The notes beneath the pieces were generated by a model. It was not told where the DNA came from. It worked only from the letters and a program-made list of their open reading frames with translations, and ran no database searches. Both the position numbers and the translations under genes were made by a program. A stretch of DNA of 64,000 bases, taken from positions 372,001-436,000 of the forward strand of contig CBDBIN010000045.1 in the NCBI GenBank assembly GCA_965206125.1, read 5' to 3'. The DNA comes from CAXWPM01 sp965206125. Lineage in GTDB: Bacteria; Acidobacteriota; Terriglobia; 20CM-2-55-15. Shown piece after piece: positions 1 through 8,902 of this stretch. Position 1 is the stretch's first letter, and every line of letters starts with the position of its first letter.

Positions 1-138
1 GCGCATCGATCGCAACTCAGGATCCGCAAATCCGGCCGCAACTCCCCCTGCAAGCACGACGAGATAGAACGCCACGCTCACCCGCACCGGGATCGATCGC
101 AGTGTCACGGCCATTTCCTTCCGCAGCCAGCGCTTCAT
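1..138 (-). CDS. ABC-2-like permease, N-terminal fragment
   Basis: Forty-six codons are visible before the window edge. The protein begins MKRWLRKEMAVTLRSIPVRV and continues into a hydrophobic stretch (AFYLVVLAGGVAAG), which looks like a cytoplasmic basic N-terminus followed by a first membrane helix. Its ATG overlaps the TGA stop of the preceding ATP-binding protein (ATGA at 135-138), the usual arrangement for an ABC exporter ATPase and its permease. I infer an ABC-2 or Gld-type permease from this context; too little sequence is present to assign a family. Translational coupling to the upstream gene is likely. Confidence 0.5.
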   Translation of the reverse strand, partial: MKRWLRKEMAVTLRSIPVRVSVAFYLVVLAGGVAAGFADPELRSMR

Positions 139-794
139 TCGGAAGCTCCGCCCACTCGGTCCACAAGAACGATTTTCCCCGCCTCGAGCGCGAGCATTCG
201 AGAACAGAACTCCTCGGCGACCTCATCGGAGTCCGCAGCCAGCAACAGTGTCATTCCTTCCTCGCGCAACTCGTCAAACCAGGCCCGCAGGCGATTCTTT
301 CCATCGGGGTCTTCGGACGACAACCCGGAGGCGATCAGCCCGAGCGCCGGTCCGCGGCCAAGCGCGGCCGCGAGTTCAAGCCGTCGCGCCAGGCGTCCGG
401 ACAGCCGTCGAACATCCCGTTTTGCCGGCAGGCCGAGTCGCTCGACCAGATCATCAACCAGCGAGTCCCGAGACTCTGCGGCGGGCCCCAGCGAGAACTC
501 CAGGTACTCGCGCACACTCAACGACTCCACGAACCGAAAGTTTCCCGAAACGAAGCCGACCAGCTTCCGGGCGGCATTAGGGCGCAGTGCGACGTCGATC
601 CCGGACACCTCGACCCGGCCTGACGTCGGCCGCACCAGCATCGCCAGAATCCGAAGCAACACGAGGGCTGCGCCGGACTCGTTTCGATCGGCGAGACCCA
701 CCGCGTCACCCGGTTGGAGGGTCAGATCCAGATGGTCCAGGACCACACGGTCCCGACAAGTCTGGGTCAGCCCTTCGATGATTACCGTCGCCAT
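135..794 (-). CDS. ABC transporter ATP-binding-like protein lacking catalytic motifs
   Basis: This 219-residue protein has the overall pattern of a GldA/CcmA-type ABC ATPase: a beta-strand start (VIIEGLTQTCRDRVVLDHLD), then RPTSGRVEVSGIDV after the expected P-loop, and a signature-like RLSGRLARRLELAAAL. The active site is gone. The Walker A position reads DRNESGAALVLLRIL with no GxxGxGK[ST]; the Walker B/D-loop region reads LGLIASGLSSEDP with no DE pair; the H-loop region reads LLLAADSDE with no His. It should therefore not hydrolyse ATP by the normal mechanism, though this is inference. It is encoded 16 bases after a secreted or membrane protein and overlaps a permease start, so it probably still belongs to an export complex, perhaps as the inactive partner of another ATPase. 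Confidence 0.75.
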   Translation of the reverse strand: MATVIIEGLTQTCRDRVVLDHLDLTLQPGDAVGLADRNESGAALVLLRILAMLVRPTSGRVEVSGIDVALRPNAARKLVGFVSGNFRFVESLSVREYLEFSLGPAAESRDSLVDDLVERLGLPAKRDVRRLSGRLARRLELAAALGRGPALGLIASGLSSEDPDGKNRLRAWFDELREEGMTLLLAADSDEVAEEFCSRMLALEAGKIVLVDRVGGASE

Positions 795-810
795 CGATCT
801 TCAAGTCGAT

Positions 811-2240
811 TCAATCACCTGTCGGTCCGGTTTCCTCAGATCGCAAGTAGTGCTGGATCAGCAGCGTCGTTTGAGACCCGAGAACCACTCCCCTGTCGGC
901 GGTGAGTGAGGGTTGTCGCTCAGCCAGGCACGCGACGTAAGGCACCGACTCCTGCTCGGACAGGAGACGAGTCAACATGCGCTGCCCGGTAGTCGGGTTC
1001 TCGAAGAATGTGTCGTGCGGTTCCGCACCAACTGCCTGAAATTCGACCGGTCGCCCCTGTTGCGGCACAGGAACGGGGAAAAGGCCCTGTTGCTCGACGA
1101 CAAAGCATTCGGAAAGATCCCAACCTTCAGGGTTCCCGATGCGAAGGATCGAACCCGCGGCCTCGATGTCGAGCAGCTTTTCGTCGACGAAACCGGCGAG
1201 CCTGTAGCGCAACGCCTCACCAAGGCCGAGGGATTGTTCAAGCTCGGAAGTTCGATCTTCATCGAACAGATAGCGCGGCGAACCGGGACCGGCTAAGGCT
1301 TCGAAGAACAATTCCGATGGGGCACGAAAAAGAAACACACCCCGACTCCCGGACACGAGAATCCCGTCGCTCGCAACCTGGACACCGGCATCGGTGCCGA
1401 AACCACGATAGACGGCAAACTGGCGCACCTCCAGATCCGGGACCGGCCAACCGACACCCCAGAGCCGCACGCCGCTCGATGCGATGATGACCGTGGCCGT
1501 GAGACCCACCAGAACGAGCCAGGGAGAACGGACGGTTCGCATCCCGGCCAAGATCGCCAACGTCACCCCCAGACAGGCCGCAATGACAAAATAGATGGAA
1601 TCGCCGGCCTCTGTCTTGGTCCCAAAGGCGTTGCTGACGCTTGCGAGTATTCTCCTGTCATCACCGCGTCGAGCGAGCATCGGCGGGGCACGCTCGGGCC
1701 CTCCGACGATCTGTCCTCCGGCCATGCGCCACCGCTCGAGGCTCATTTTCTGGCTTTCGTCCATTTCGGCGAACGAGTCCGGACCGACCAGAATTTCCTG
1801 AACGGATTCCAGTCCGTTCCAGCTTCTGGGCAACTCCTCGAGCGTGACCGGGACGACGGTTCGGTCCGAACCGAATCCCACCGAAGCGGACGAACCCGGG
1901 AGTGTCAAGACCAGCCGATCCCCATCCGCCAGCGGTTGTACCGAGATAGTTTCTGTGGCAACGGCCTTCCCGGAGGAAAGCAGTTCAAGCGTCAACTGGC
2001 GTTTCGGTTCGCCCGTGTGGACATAAAATTCCAGCGATTTGTGGCTCGGAGCCGGAAGAGCAACTCTTTGTTCAAAGGCCAGCGCCCCCCAGCGTACGAC
2101 CAGCTTTCCGTCGATGTCCGGCCCGTCGTTCGAAACGTTGACGCGGATAGGCAGCCAGCGCCCTGGCCGATAAAACCCGTCAAACCCTGCGGAGGCGCGG
2201 AGGTTGACTTGGGCGAGGGCCGGCGAGGAGAGACAAGGCA
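811..2240 (-). CDS. Exported two-TM membrane protein of an ABC export operon, 5' end missing
   Basis: The first usable start in this frame is a TTG at 1995, giving 394 residues, but the frame stays open and protein-like upstream to about 2240. That extension reads RASAGFDGFYRPGRWLPIRV and then NDGPDIDGKLVVRWG, typical of an extracytoplasmic beta domain. It is preceded by CLSSPALAQ, which looks like the last third of a signal peptide with an AxA-type cleavage site. The hydrophobic core and start codon are absent; beyond about 2240 the DNA belongs to the divergent TonB receptor. Two membrane helices follow near residues 130-180 of the 394-residue form (IYFVIAACLGVTLAILAGM; WLVLVGLTATVIIASSGV), then a second extracytoplasmic region. 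It is the first gene of the operon with the ABC proteins. Exact family not recognised. Confidence 0.65.
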
Positions 2241-4805
2241 GGCGCCTTCCGCTTCCTGGAAATCGCGGCAGGCTCCTACGTGCTGCAGGTAGAAGCCCCG
2301 GGCTTTGCGACCCGCGAACTGGAAGTCCTCGTGAACCGCGGCCGGGCCGAAGCGTTGCGGGTCGAACTAGGCATCAGCAAGCTCGCGTCCTCGATCACGG
2401 TGACCGCCGGCAAGGGCGCGGTCTCCGAAGTTACCGGCAGTCCCTACGTCGTCACCGTCAGGGACCAAGCCTACATGAGCGAGCGCCCGCTGGCGACCCT
2501 GGGCAACGCGCTCCAGGACAGCCCGGGCATACTCGTGCAACAGACGACTTATGGCCAGGTTTCACCGATCCTCCGCGGCCTGACCGGTTACCACGTCCTC
2601 AACCTGGTCGACGGCATCCGTTACAACAACTCGATTTTCCGGTCCGGCCCGAACCAGTACCTGGCTTTTATCGACGCCAGCCAGATCAGGCGGGTCGAGG
2701 CCGTGCTCGGACCGTCCGGTACACCGTACGGAAGCGATTCGCTCGGCGGCACGATCAACAACCTGACGACCTCGGCGCCGTTCGGGGGCAGCTCGGGCAA
2801 CGAGTACCGCGGCGAAGTCCGCGTCGGCGGCGCCAGCGCCGATCTATCCGCAGGCGGCGGAGCGCAGTTTTCAGTCGCCAACCGCAACTTTTCGTGGCTC
2901 GTCGGCGGCTCGGCACGCCGTTTGAACGACCTTCGATCCGGGCGCGGCGAAGACTCCCGAAACGTCATGCGCAGATTTCTGGATCTGCCGGCAGAACAGA
3001 TTCGCGGCCTGATCGGGGGACGCCTTCAGGACACGGGCTTCTCCCACTACGGCGCCAACACCAAACTCATCCTGAGCCCGGCCACCGACTACAACTTTAC
3101 GCTCTCGTACCAGGCCAACAACATGGACAGGGTTCGACAGTACCGGAACCTGTGGGGGGGACGAGGACGACTGCAATCGAGCAACGAGCCTCAAACGCTT
3201 CAGTTCCTCTACGGTCGCTACGAGAGATTCTCCCTCGGCGCACTGGATTCGGTTTCAGCCACGTTCTCGGTGAACTCGCAACGCGACGGGTCCACAACGC
3301 AGCCCGAGAGCTTCACCGACACCGTGACAACCGAACGGAACGACGTTGACGTCTACGGTTATGCGGCGCAGGCCCGGACCCACCTGTCGGGCAACCAGAT
3401 CCTCCTGTTTGGCGGCGACGTCTACAACGAACACGTCAACGCATCGCGCTTTGACACGAATCCCGTCACGGGTGCCGCAACCGGAACGCGTGCCCTCTAC
3501 CCGAACGGGTCGCGGTACACGACCTATGGATTGTTTGCCGAGGACACGATGCGTCTGGACGGCGGCCGTTTCAGGGTCGTTCTCGGGGGACGCTTCACCG
3601 GCGTTCGGGTGAGCACGTTCGCCGACCGGGATGCGTTCGGCGTGACCGATTCGTCGCGGTCCTTCAGCGACCTGACCTTCAACACGGCGTTCACCTGGAA
3701 CGTGGGCGAAACCTGGAAAGTCAACCTCCTGGTGGGCCGCGGCTTCCGGGCGCCAAACCTGAACGATCTGGGAGCGATCGGACTGAACTCGCTCGGCTAT
3801 GAGATCCCGGCCTCGGAGGCCGCGCCATTCGGAGCTCTGATCGGATCGAGCGCCGGTGAGGACGCGGTTTCGGTCGGCCGGAAGGCCGGGGCGCTGTCGG
3901 CGGAAAGTCTCTACAGCTATGAACTGGGCCTGACCTACGATGGGGACCGGTTCTACGGCCGAGTGCAGGTGTTCAATTCCGATATCTACAGCCCGATAGT
4001 CCGGCGTACGCTGCTGTTCCCGATCGACAATCTACCTGCCGCGCTCGGCGGCGAGAGTACGGTACCGATTGAGCCGACAGACGAGCAACGCGCCCAGGCC
4101 GTGGCCCCTGTCTCGACAGAGATCGACTCCCTCGCGGTGAAGGCCTTCGTCAACGACGGCCGCGCTCGATACTACGGGATTGAATCCACGTTCGAGGTCC
4201 GGCCGTCTTCAGGATGGACGATCGAAGGGAACTACTCATTCATGGTCGGCAGAGAGTTGAACCCGAACCGAAATGCGCGCCGGCTGGTCCCGCAGAACGG
4301 ATCGCTTCGGGCGCGCTATTCGCCATCGGGCCGGTACTGGCTGGAGGTCGCCACCCGCTTCGCCGGACCGCAGGAACGCTTGAGCGCCGGTGATCTGACC
4401 GACGCTCGTGTTGGCGCCGCTCGCTCTCGGCGCGATATCGCCACCCTCTTCCACGGTGGGATGTTGAGCCGATGGATCTCCGCGGGAATCGACGGGGCTC
4501 TCGGAACGCGCGACGACCTGTTCACTCCGACCGGCGAGACACTGGTCGATCTCCAGAACCGCGTGCTACCGCTCGGCGCAACCGTCAACGGCTACACGAT
4601 TATGAACGACCGGACCCGTGTCCCCATGTTCATTCGGTCCGACGGCTGGATCTCGGCGGATGTGCTCGGCAGCATTCAGCTCTCGGAGAACACGAAGCTG
4701 AACCTTGGCATCACCAACCTGTTCGACACCAACCACCGGTCTCACGGCACCGGTATCGACGCACCCGGCTTCAGCGGATTCATCGGACTGCGGTTCAGCT
4801 TCTGA
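2235..4805 (+). CDS. TonB-dependent outer-membrane receptor, 5' end missing
   Basis: The first in-frame start is GTG 2280 (841 residues), but recognisable sequence begins upstream at about 2235: AGAFRFLEIAAGSYVLQVEA is the second half of a carboxypeptidase-regulatory-like domain that normally follows the signal peptide. An in-frame TGA lies at 2205-2207 and neither a signal peptide nor a promoter is present. Next come a plug domain (SPYVVTVRDQAYMSERPLAT; LRGLTGYHVLNLVDGIRYNN; RVEAVLGPSGTPYGSDSLGG) and a long beta-barrel ending in FIGLRFSF with a C-terminal Phe, the usual outer-membrane insertion signal. The family imports siderophores, haem, cobalamin or glycans using TonB energy; the substrate cannot be told here. 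As it stands the gene lacks an export signal and may be non-functional, unless the junction is an assembly fault. It overlaps the convergent MFS gene by 11 bases. Confidence 0.85.
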   Translation, partial: KAGAFRFLEIAAGSYVLQVEAPGFATRELEVLVNRGRAEALRVELGISKLASSITVTAGKGAVSEVTGSPYVVTVRDQAYMSERPLATLGNALQDSPGILVQQTTYGQVSPILRGLTGYHVLNLVDGIRYNNSIFRSGPNQYLAFIDASQIRRVEAVLGPSGTPYGSDSLGGTINNLTTSAPFGGSSGNEYRGEVRVGGASADLSAGGGAQFSVANRNFSWLVGGSARRLNDLRSGRGEDSRNVMRRFLDLPAEQIRGLIGGRLQDTGFSHYGANTKLILSPATDYNFTLSYQANNMDRVRQYRNLWGGRGRLQSSNEPQTLQFLYGRYERFSLGALDSVSATFSVNSQRDGSTTQPESFTDTVTTERNDVDVYGYAAQARTHLSGNQILLFGGDVYNEHVNASRFDTNPVTGAATGTRALYPNGSRYTTYGLFAEDTMRLDGGRFRVVLGGRFTGVRVSTFADRDAFGVTDSSRSFSDLTFNTAFTWNVGETWKVNLLVGRGFRAPNLNDLGAIGLNSLGYEIPASEAAPFGALIGSSAGEDAVSVGRKAGALSAESLYSYELGLTYDGDRFYGRVQVFNSDIYSPIVRRTLLFPIDNLPAALGGESTVPIEPTDEQRAQAVAPVSTEIDSLAVKAFVNDGRARYYGIESTFEVRPSSGWTIEGNYSFMVGRELNPNRNARRLVPQNGSLRARYSPSGRYWLEVATRFAGPQERLSAGDLTDARVGAARSRRDIATLFHGGMLSRWISAGIDGALGTRDDLFTPTGETLVDLQNRVLPLGATVNGYTIMNDRTRVPMFIRSDGWISADVLGSIQLSENTKLNLGITNLFDTNHRSHGTGIDAPGFSGFIGLRFSF

Positions 4806-6036
4806 GGCCGTCCGCGGCCGGTTCACTCCGGCCCGATTCCGGGGCCGCATCTGGTATACCCAGCGTCAGCAGGACAACGAACACCATGTAACCGGCCGCC
4901 GTGACGAAGGGTACCGCGTGGCCGAATTGCTGGAATAATACGGTCGAGATCAGCGGCGACACGGTGCGCGACATTCCCGCAAACGACTGGGCGGTTCCCA
5001 TCGTCGTCCCCAACTCGGATGGGTCCGCCCATTTCGATGTCAGCGCCGTGGTCGACGGGAACGTCAACGCCATGCCGACGGGCACCAGGGGGATCATTGC
5101 CATGAAGGTCCACACGCTTTCGGCCAGCGGCAACACCCCGAAGCCGGCCAGAAGGCACACCGTTCCCAGACGCATCGTCCAGGTCTCTCCAATCCGTGCG
5201 ACAACAGGACCCAGCAGCAGCGAGCGCATCACAACCGACAGGAATCCGACATAAAGGAAAACGTAACCGATGCTCCCGGTATCGACACCGAATTCCAGAC
5301 CGAGGTAGAGCGTGATGATGGAGGTGAATGCCGAGAACGCCAGCATCCCCAGGCCGTAGATCCACACGAGTCTGGAAACGGTGCGTGAGGGATGGCGTAT
5401 CACGGTCCAGGCCGTATGCCAGACGGGTTTGCGCAAGCGCGTTCGTGCATCAGCGACCGAGGACGACTCTTTCAGCCAGCCCCAGGCGAAAACGATATTG
5501 ATGACACACAGGCCGGCGGCGACCAGGCCCGGAGCGGCATGCCCCAGAAACACCGCGGTCGACCCGATAACCGGGCCCACCATCGTTCCCGCCGAGGTCG
5601 CCGCAGACACCCATCCGAGCGACCGTGTGCGGTCGCCCGATGGAACGGTATCGGCGACATAAGCGTGAAGCACGCCGGTTGTGCCGCCTCCGGCACCCTG
5701 GATGACCCGCGACGCCAGCAACAGCCAGAATGAGTTCGCAAACGCGAACACGACATAGGAAGCCGCCGATGCCGTCAGACCGATCAGCAACGCCGGTCTT
5801 CGCCCGTACCGATCCGAGAACCGCCCCCAGAGCGGGGCGGACAACAGTTGCGCCAGCGAGAATGACGCGATGATAATGCCGATGCCCTGCGGTGAAATCT
5901 GAAGGTCGAGCGCGTAGAACGGCAGCAGGGGAAAGATCATCGCGAAACCGAGCATGTCCACGCCGGCAACGGCGATGAGCACCGACAGGCTTCGAAGCTG
6001 CGCAGATTGCGACGAGGTTGGGGAATCCGATGTCAT
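4795..6036 (-). CDS. MFS drug/proton antiporter (DHA1, TetA-like)
   Basis: This 413-residue, strongly hydrophobic protein is a major facilitator of the 12-helix drug:H+ antiporter type. The loop 2-3 motif A is clear (GRFSDRYGRRP), as is the first-helix DMLGFAMIFPLLPFYA pattern shared with TetA and similar exporters. A motif C-like SAGTMVGPVIG occurs in helix 5. It acts in the inner membrane as an exporter; the substrate is unknown. The start at 6036 gives a short polar N-terminus before helix 1. The 3' end overlaps the convergent TonB receptor by 11 bases, so the two genes share no room for a terminator. The next gene on the same strand, a dihydrouridine synthase, ends 42 bases upstream. Confidence 0.88.
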   Translation of the reverse strand: MTSDSPTSSQSAQLRSLSVLIAVAGVDMLGFAMIFPLLPFYALDLQISPQGIGIIIASFSLAQLLSAPLWGRFSDRYGRRPALLIGLTASAASYVVFAFANSFWLLLASRVIQGAGGGTTGVLHAYVADTVPSGDRTRSLGWVSAATSAGTMVGPVIGSTAVFLGHAAPGLVAAGLCVINIVFAWGWLKESSSVADARTRLRKPVWHTAWTVIRHPSRTVSRLVWIYGLGMLAFSAFTSIITLYLGLEFGVDTGSIGYVFLYVGFLSVVMRSLLLGPVVARIGETWTMRLGTVCLLAGFGVLPLAESVWTFMAMIPLVPVGMALTFPSTTALTSKWADPSELGTTMGTAQSFAGMSRTVSPLISTVLFQQFGHAVPFVTAAGYMVFVVLLTLGIPDAAPESGRSEPAADGLRS

Positions 6037-6078
6037 GCGTGTTTCACTCTACTGGCTGAACAGCAACGTCGAAGACGG

Positions 6079-7257
6079 CTAGCCGCCAGATACCAGGCTC
6101 TCGGCCGCAGCTTCGGGAGGGTCGGCACTGGAGGCATTTTCGAGGTAGCCTTCCGGGAGCGCCACGGTCTGCGTTCCGCTGCCCTTCCCGCGCCGCACAC
6201 GCATCGCCGCGGGTGGAAACGGCTGGTTGCGGTCCACGCCTTCGCAAACCTGTTCCAACTGGGCCAGCGTGCTCGTCAGCATGAGCTTCTGACGGATATC
6301 GGAACTGGCCGGGAAGCCCTTCGTGTACCAGGATGCATGACGGCGAAATGCAGTCATGGCCGTCTTCTCGCCGAACCAGTCGACGAGAAGACGCGCGTGC
6401 CGAAACATTATGTCCAGGACGCCCCCCAGGTTGGGCGGATTCGACGGGTCGCGACCGTTGAAGACATCTGCCAGGTCGCGGAACAGCCACGGTCTTCCCA
6501 AGCATCCGCGCCCGACGATGACGCCGTCACATCCGGTCTCGCGCATCATTCTCAAGGCGTCATACGCCTCCCAGATGTCTCCGTTTCCGAGCACCGGAAT
6601 GCGAACTCTTCCTTTCAGGTCTGCGATCGCCGACCACTGCGCTTCTCCGCTGTAGAGGGCGGCGGCGGTGCGGGCGTGAAGTCCGACGGCGGCACAACCC
6701 TCTTGCTCCGCAATGCGACCCGAATCAACGTACGTCAGATGTTCGTCGTCGATTCCCATCCGGAACTTGATCGTAACCGGTACGTTCTGGGCCGAGGTCA
6801 CCGCAGCGCGGACGATGTTCGCCAGAAGTCTTGGGCGGAGTGGAATCGCGGCCCCGCCACCTCTGCGGGTCACCTTGCGCACGGGGCAGCCGAAATTCAT
6901 GTCGATGTGGTCCACTCGACCCTCAGCGACGAGCCTTTTGACGGCCTCGGAAACGTAGTAGGGGTCGACGCCGTAGAGCTGAAGGCTTCGAGGTGTCTCG
7001 TCCGGACCAAAATCGGCGAGTTTGATCGTCTTCTCACGTCCGTCCGAGAGTGGACGCGCGCCGATCATCTCGCTCACGTACAGCCCCGCGCCAAATTCGC
7101 GGCAGATCGATCGAAACGGATAGTTCGTCACTCCAGCCATCGGTGCGAGCACAACCGGCGGCCACACTTCCATCGGTCCGATGGCGAGGTGCGGAAACTC
7201 GTCCGGCGCCCCGGCAAGTACGGCTCGGCTGCGGTCACTCTTGTAGACGTCATCCAT
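6079..7257 (-). CDS. dus: tRNA-dihydrouridine synthase (DusB-like)
   Basis: This flavoenzyme reduces uridine to dihydrouridine in tRNA D-loops using NAD(P)H. The 392-residue protein shows the family pattern in order: VVLAPMAGVTNYPFRSI at the start of the TIM barrel, the SEMI segment, SLQLYG, DMNFGCPVRKV with the conserved active-site Cys near residue 124, VTIKFRMGID, GLHARTAAALYSG, VLGNGDI, and the FMN phosphate-binding GVIVGRGCLGRPWLF. It is slightly longer than typical DusB (about 320-350) because of a 30-residue N-terminus and a low-complexity tail. An internal Met (MEVWPPVVLAPM) could be the true start. It is transcribed toward the MFS gene and away from the EAL-HDOD gene. Confidence 0.93.
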   Translation of the reverse strand: MDDVYKSDRSRAVLAGAPDEFPHLAIGPMEVWPPVVLAPMAGVTNYPFRSICREFGAGLYVSEMIGARPLSDGREKTIKLADFGPDETPRSLQLYGVDPYYVSEAVKRLVAEGRVDHIDMNFGCPVRKVTRRGGGAAIPLRPRLLANIVRAAVTSAQNVPVTIKFRMGIDDEHLTYVDSGRIAEQEGCAAVGLHARTAAALYSGEAQWSAIADLKGRVRIPVLGNGDIWEAYDALRMMRETGCDGVIVGRGCLGRPWLFRDLADVFNGRDPSNPPNLGGVLDIMFRHARLLVDWFGEKTAMTAFRRHASWYTKGFPASSDIRQKLMLTSTLAQLEQVCEGVDRNQPFPPAAMRVRRGKGSGTQTVALPEGYLENASSADPPEAAAESLVSGG

Positions 7258-7390
7258 AGCCAGTTATCGATAGTACAACACTTCGCCGGCTGCCTCCGGG
7301 CCCACGAACAGCCGACTTTTGTGTATGCTATTAGCCTGTTACGGTCCGGTCGAAACGCGCCTTGTGTGCGCAACACCCACGGATTCAACA

Positions 7391-8620
7391 ATGACCACCG
7401 ACAGCGCCATAGCCGCCTACGTCAGCAGGCAGCCCATCTACCACGATGCGCTGCATGTCTTCGGCTACGAGTTGCTGTTCCGCAACAACGCTACCAGTGA
7501 GAGCGCCGTGATCGTCGACGGCGACCGGGCGACGGCACAGGTGATCCTGAACCTCATCGAGTTCGGACTCGATCAGATCGTAGGTCCGGATCCCGCCTTC
7601 ATCAACCTGACCCGAAATTTCATCCTCGACGGCCATTGCCGATCTCTACCCCAGGACCGTGTCGTACTGGAGGTCCTCGAAGACGTGACCGCCGACCCGG
7701 ACATCGTACGCGCGTTAAAGAAACTGGCCGGCGAAGGCTACACAATCGCGCTGGACGACTTCGAATACGATGACAGCCTTCGTCCTCTTGTCGAACTGGC
7801 GGACATCGTAAAGCTAGACATCCTGGCCACCGACCGTGAACGGCTGAAGGAAATGGTGCCGCTGTTGCGCGGTTTCGGAGTCAAGCTGCTCGCTGAGAAA
7901 GTCGAGACCCAGGACGACCTCGCCTTCTGCTCGGAGCTCGGATTCGACTACTTCCAGGGCTTCTTTTTCTGCGAACCGAAGCTCATCCAGGGTAAGCAAG
8001 TCCCGGTGAACCGACTGTCTGCGACGCGTCTTGTCGCCAAACTACAGGATCCAGACATCAAGGGTGAGGAACTCGACAAGACGATCCGCCAGGATGTCAC
8101 GCTCAGCTACAAGCTGCTCCGCTTCGTTAACTCGGCTTACTGCTCGCTCCCCCGGAAGGTCGAATCGATGGGCCACGCCGCGATGATGATCGGCACGCAG
8201 CGTATCCGCGTCTGGGCCAGCCTGCTGATGATGGCGACCATGGACGACAAGCCGAGAGAGCTCATGATGACGGCAATCATCCGGGCGAAAATGTGCGAGG
8301 AAATCGCGATCGCGAAGCGGTTGCAGCGCTCAGAAGCGTTCTTTACCGCGGGTCTGTTCTCGGTGCTCGACGCCATGCTCGACAGCACGATGGAAGATGT
8401 CCTGAAACTCTTGCCGGTATCGGAAGAGATCGCACAGGCGCTCGTCGGGGAAGGTCGTGTCGGGCAGGTCCTGGACTTCACCCTCGGGTACGAACGCAGT
8501 GACTGGGACCGGTTGGCTGAGCTGACCGATGAGCTGGGGCTGGACCCGGCAACGATACGGAACGCCTACCTGGGTGCGGTTCAGTGGGCGATGGAAATCA
8601 CAAACGAACTGCACATCTGA
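7391..8620 (+). CDS. EAL-HDOD signalling protein (YuxH-like)
   Basis: The 409-residue protein has an N-terminal EAL-like domain (about 1-210) followed by an HDOD domain (about 210-400). In the first, the EAL signature is replaced by YELLF, while EVLED, ALDDFEY, KLDIL and AEKVET keep the positions of several metal ligands, so cyclic-di-GMP hydrolysis is doubtful but binding is possible. The HDOD part (DVTLSYKLLRFVNSA; MGTQRIRVWASLLMM-like segments) lacks catalytic HD residues, as is normal. Proteins of this build act in motility, virulence or c-di-GMP signalling, often by protein contacts. I start at ATG 7391; a longer frame from 7319 includes promoter-like AT-rich sequence (TATGCTATTA near 7325). 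Confidence 0.88.
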   Translation: MTTDSAIAAYVSRQPIYHDALHVFGYELLFRNNATSESAVIVDGDRATAQVILNLIEFGLDQIVGPDPAFINLTRNFILDGHCRSLPQDRVVLEVLEDVTADPDIVRALKKLAGEGYTIALDDFEYDDSLRPLVELADIVKLDILATDRERLKEMVPLLRGFGVKLLAEKVETQDDLAFCSELGFDYFQGFFFCEPKLIQGKQVPVNRLSATRLVAKLQDPDIKGEELDKTIRQDVTLSYKLLRFVNSAYCSLPRKVESMGHAAMMIGTQRIRVWASLLMMATMDDKPRELMMTAIIRAKMCEEIAIAKRLQRSEAFFTAGLFSVLDAMLDSTMEDVLKLLPVSEEIAQALVGEGRVGQVLDFTLGYERSDWDRLAELTDELGLDPATIRNAYLGAVQWAMEITNELHI

Positions 8621-8902
8621 CTCCCATGTTCGGCGGTCATAGACCACGGCTACAGTAGAGCTTCGAAGCGGCGTTCGCAGATCTAAAATGGTCGATGATC
8701 AATGGTCAGTGGTCAATCTGCGATCTCAAATCATTTCGAAATTGAGAATCGACCACTGACCATCGACCATTGTTCATTTTTGATTTGCCTCGACCCTGAA
8801 GCAAAGACGCTTTAACTGTAGCGGCGCTCTATGAGCGCCGGAATCTATTCCGAAAACTTGCGGCGGTCATAGACCGCCGCGACAGTCGGAAAGCGCGGGG
8901 CT
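8621..8902. repeat. Intergenic region with short inverted repeats and hairpins
   Basis: No gene is seen in these 282 bases. Two arms, at about 8691-8718 (AATGGTCGATGATCAATGGT) and 8752-8772 (GACCACTGACCATCGACCAT), are imperfect inverted copies and can form a long hairpin. Three smaller dyads of the form GCGGTCATAGACCGC or GCGGCGCTCTATGAGCGCC occur at about 8631, 8821 and 8861. Related GGTCGATGGTCAGTGGTC-like text recurs near 63140. The region probably ends transcription from the convergent genes on both sides, which is inference; a short-repeat family origin is also possible. Confidence 0.5.

Noticed and set aside
2204..3349. A 381-codon frame overlapping the start of the TonB receptor
   Set aside because: Arg/Pro-rich out-of-frame translation of the receptor; I checked whether it could supply the missing 5' end and it does not.
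6007..7500. A 497-codon plus-strand frame over the dihydrouridine synthase
   Set aside because: Antisense shadow of a gene with full Dus motifs; no protein-like features.
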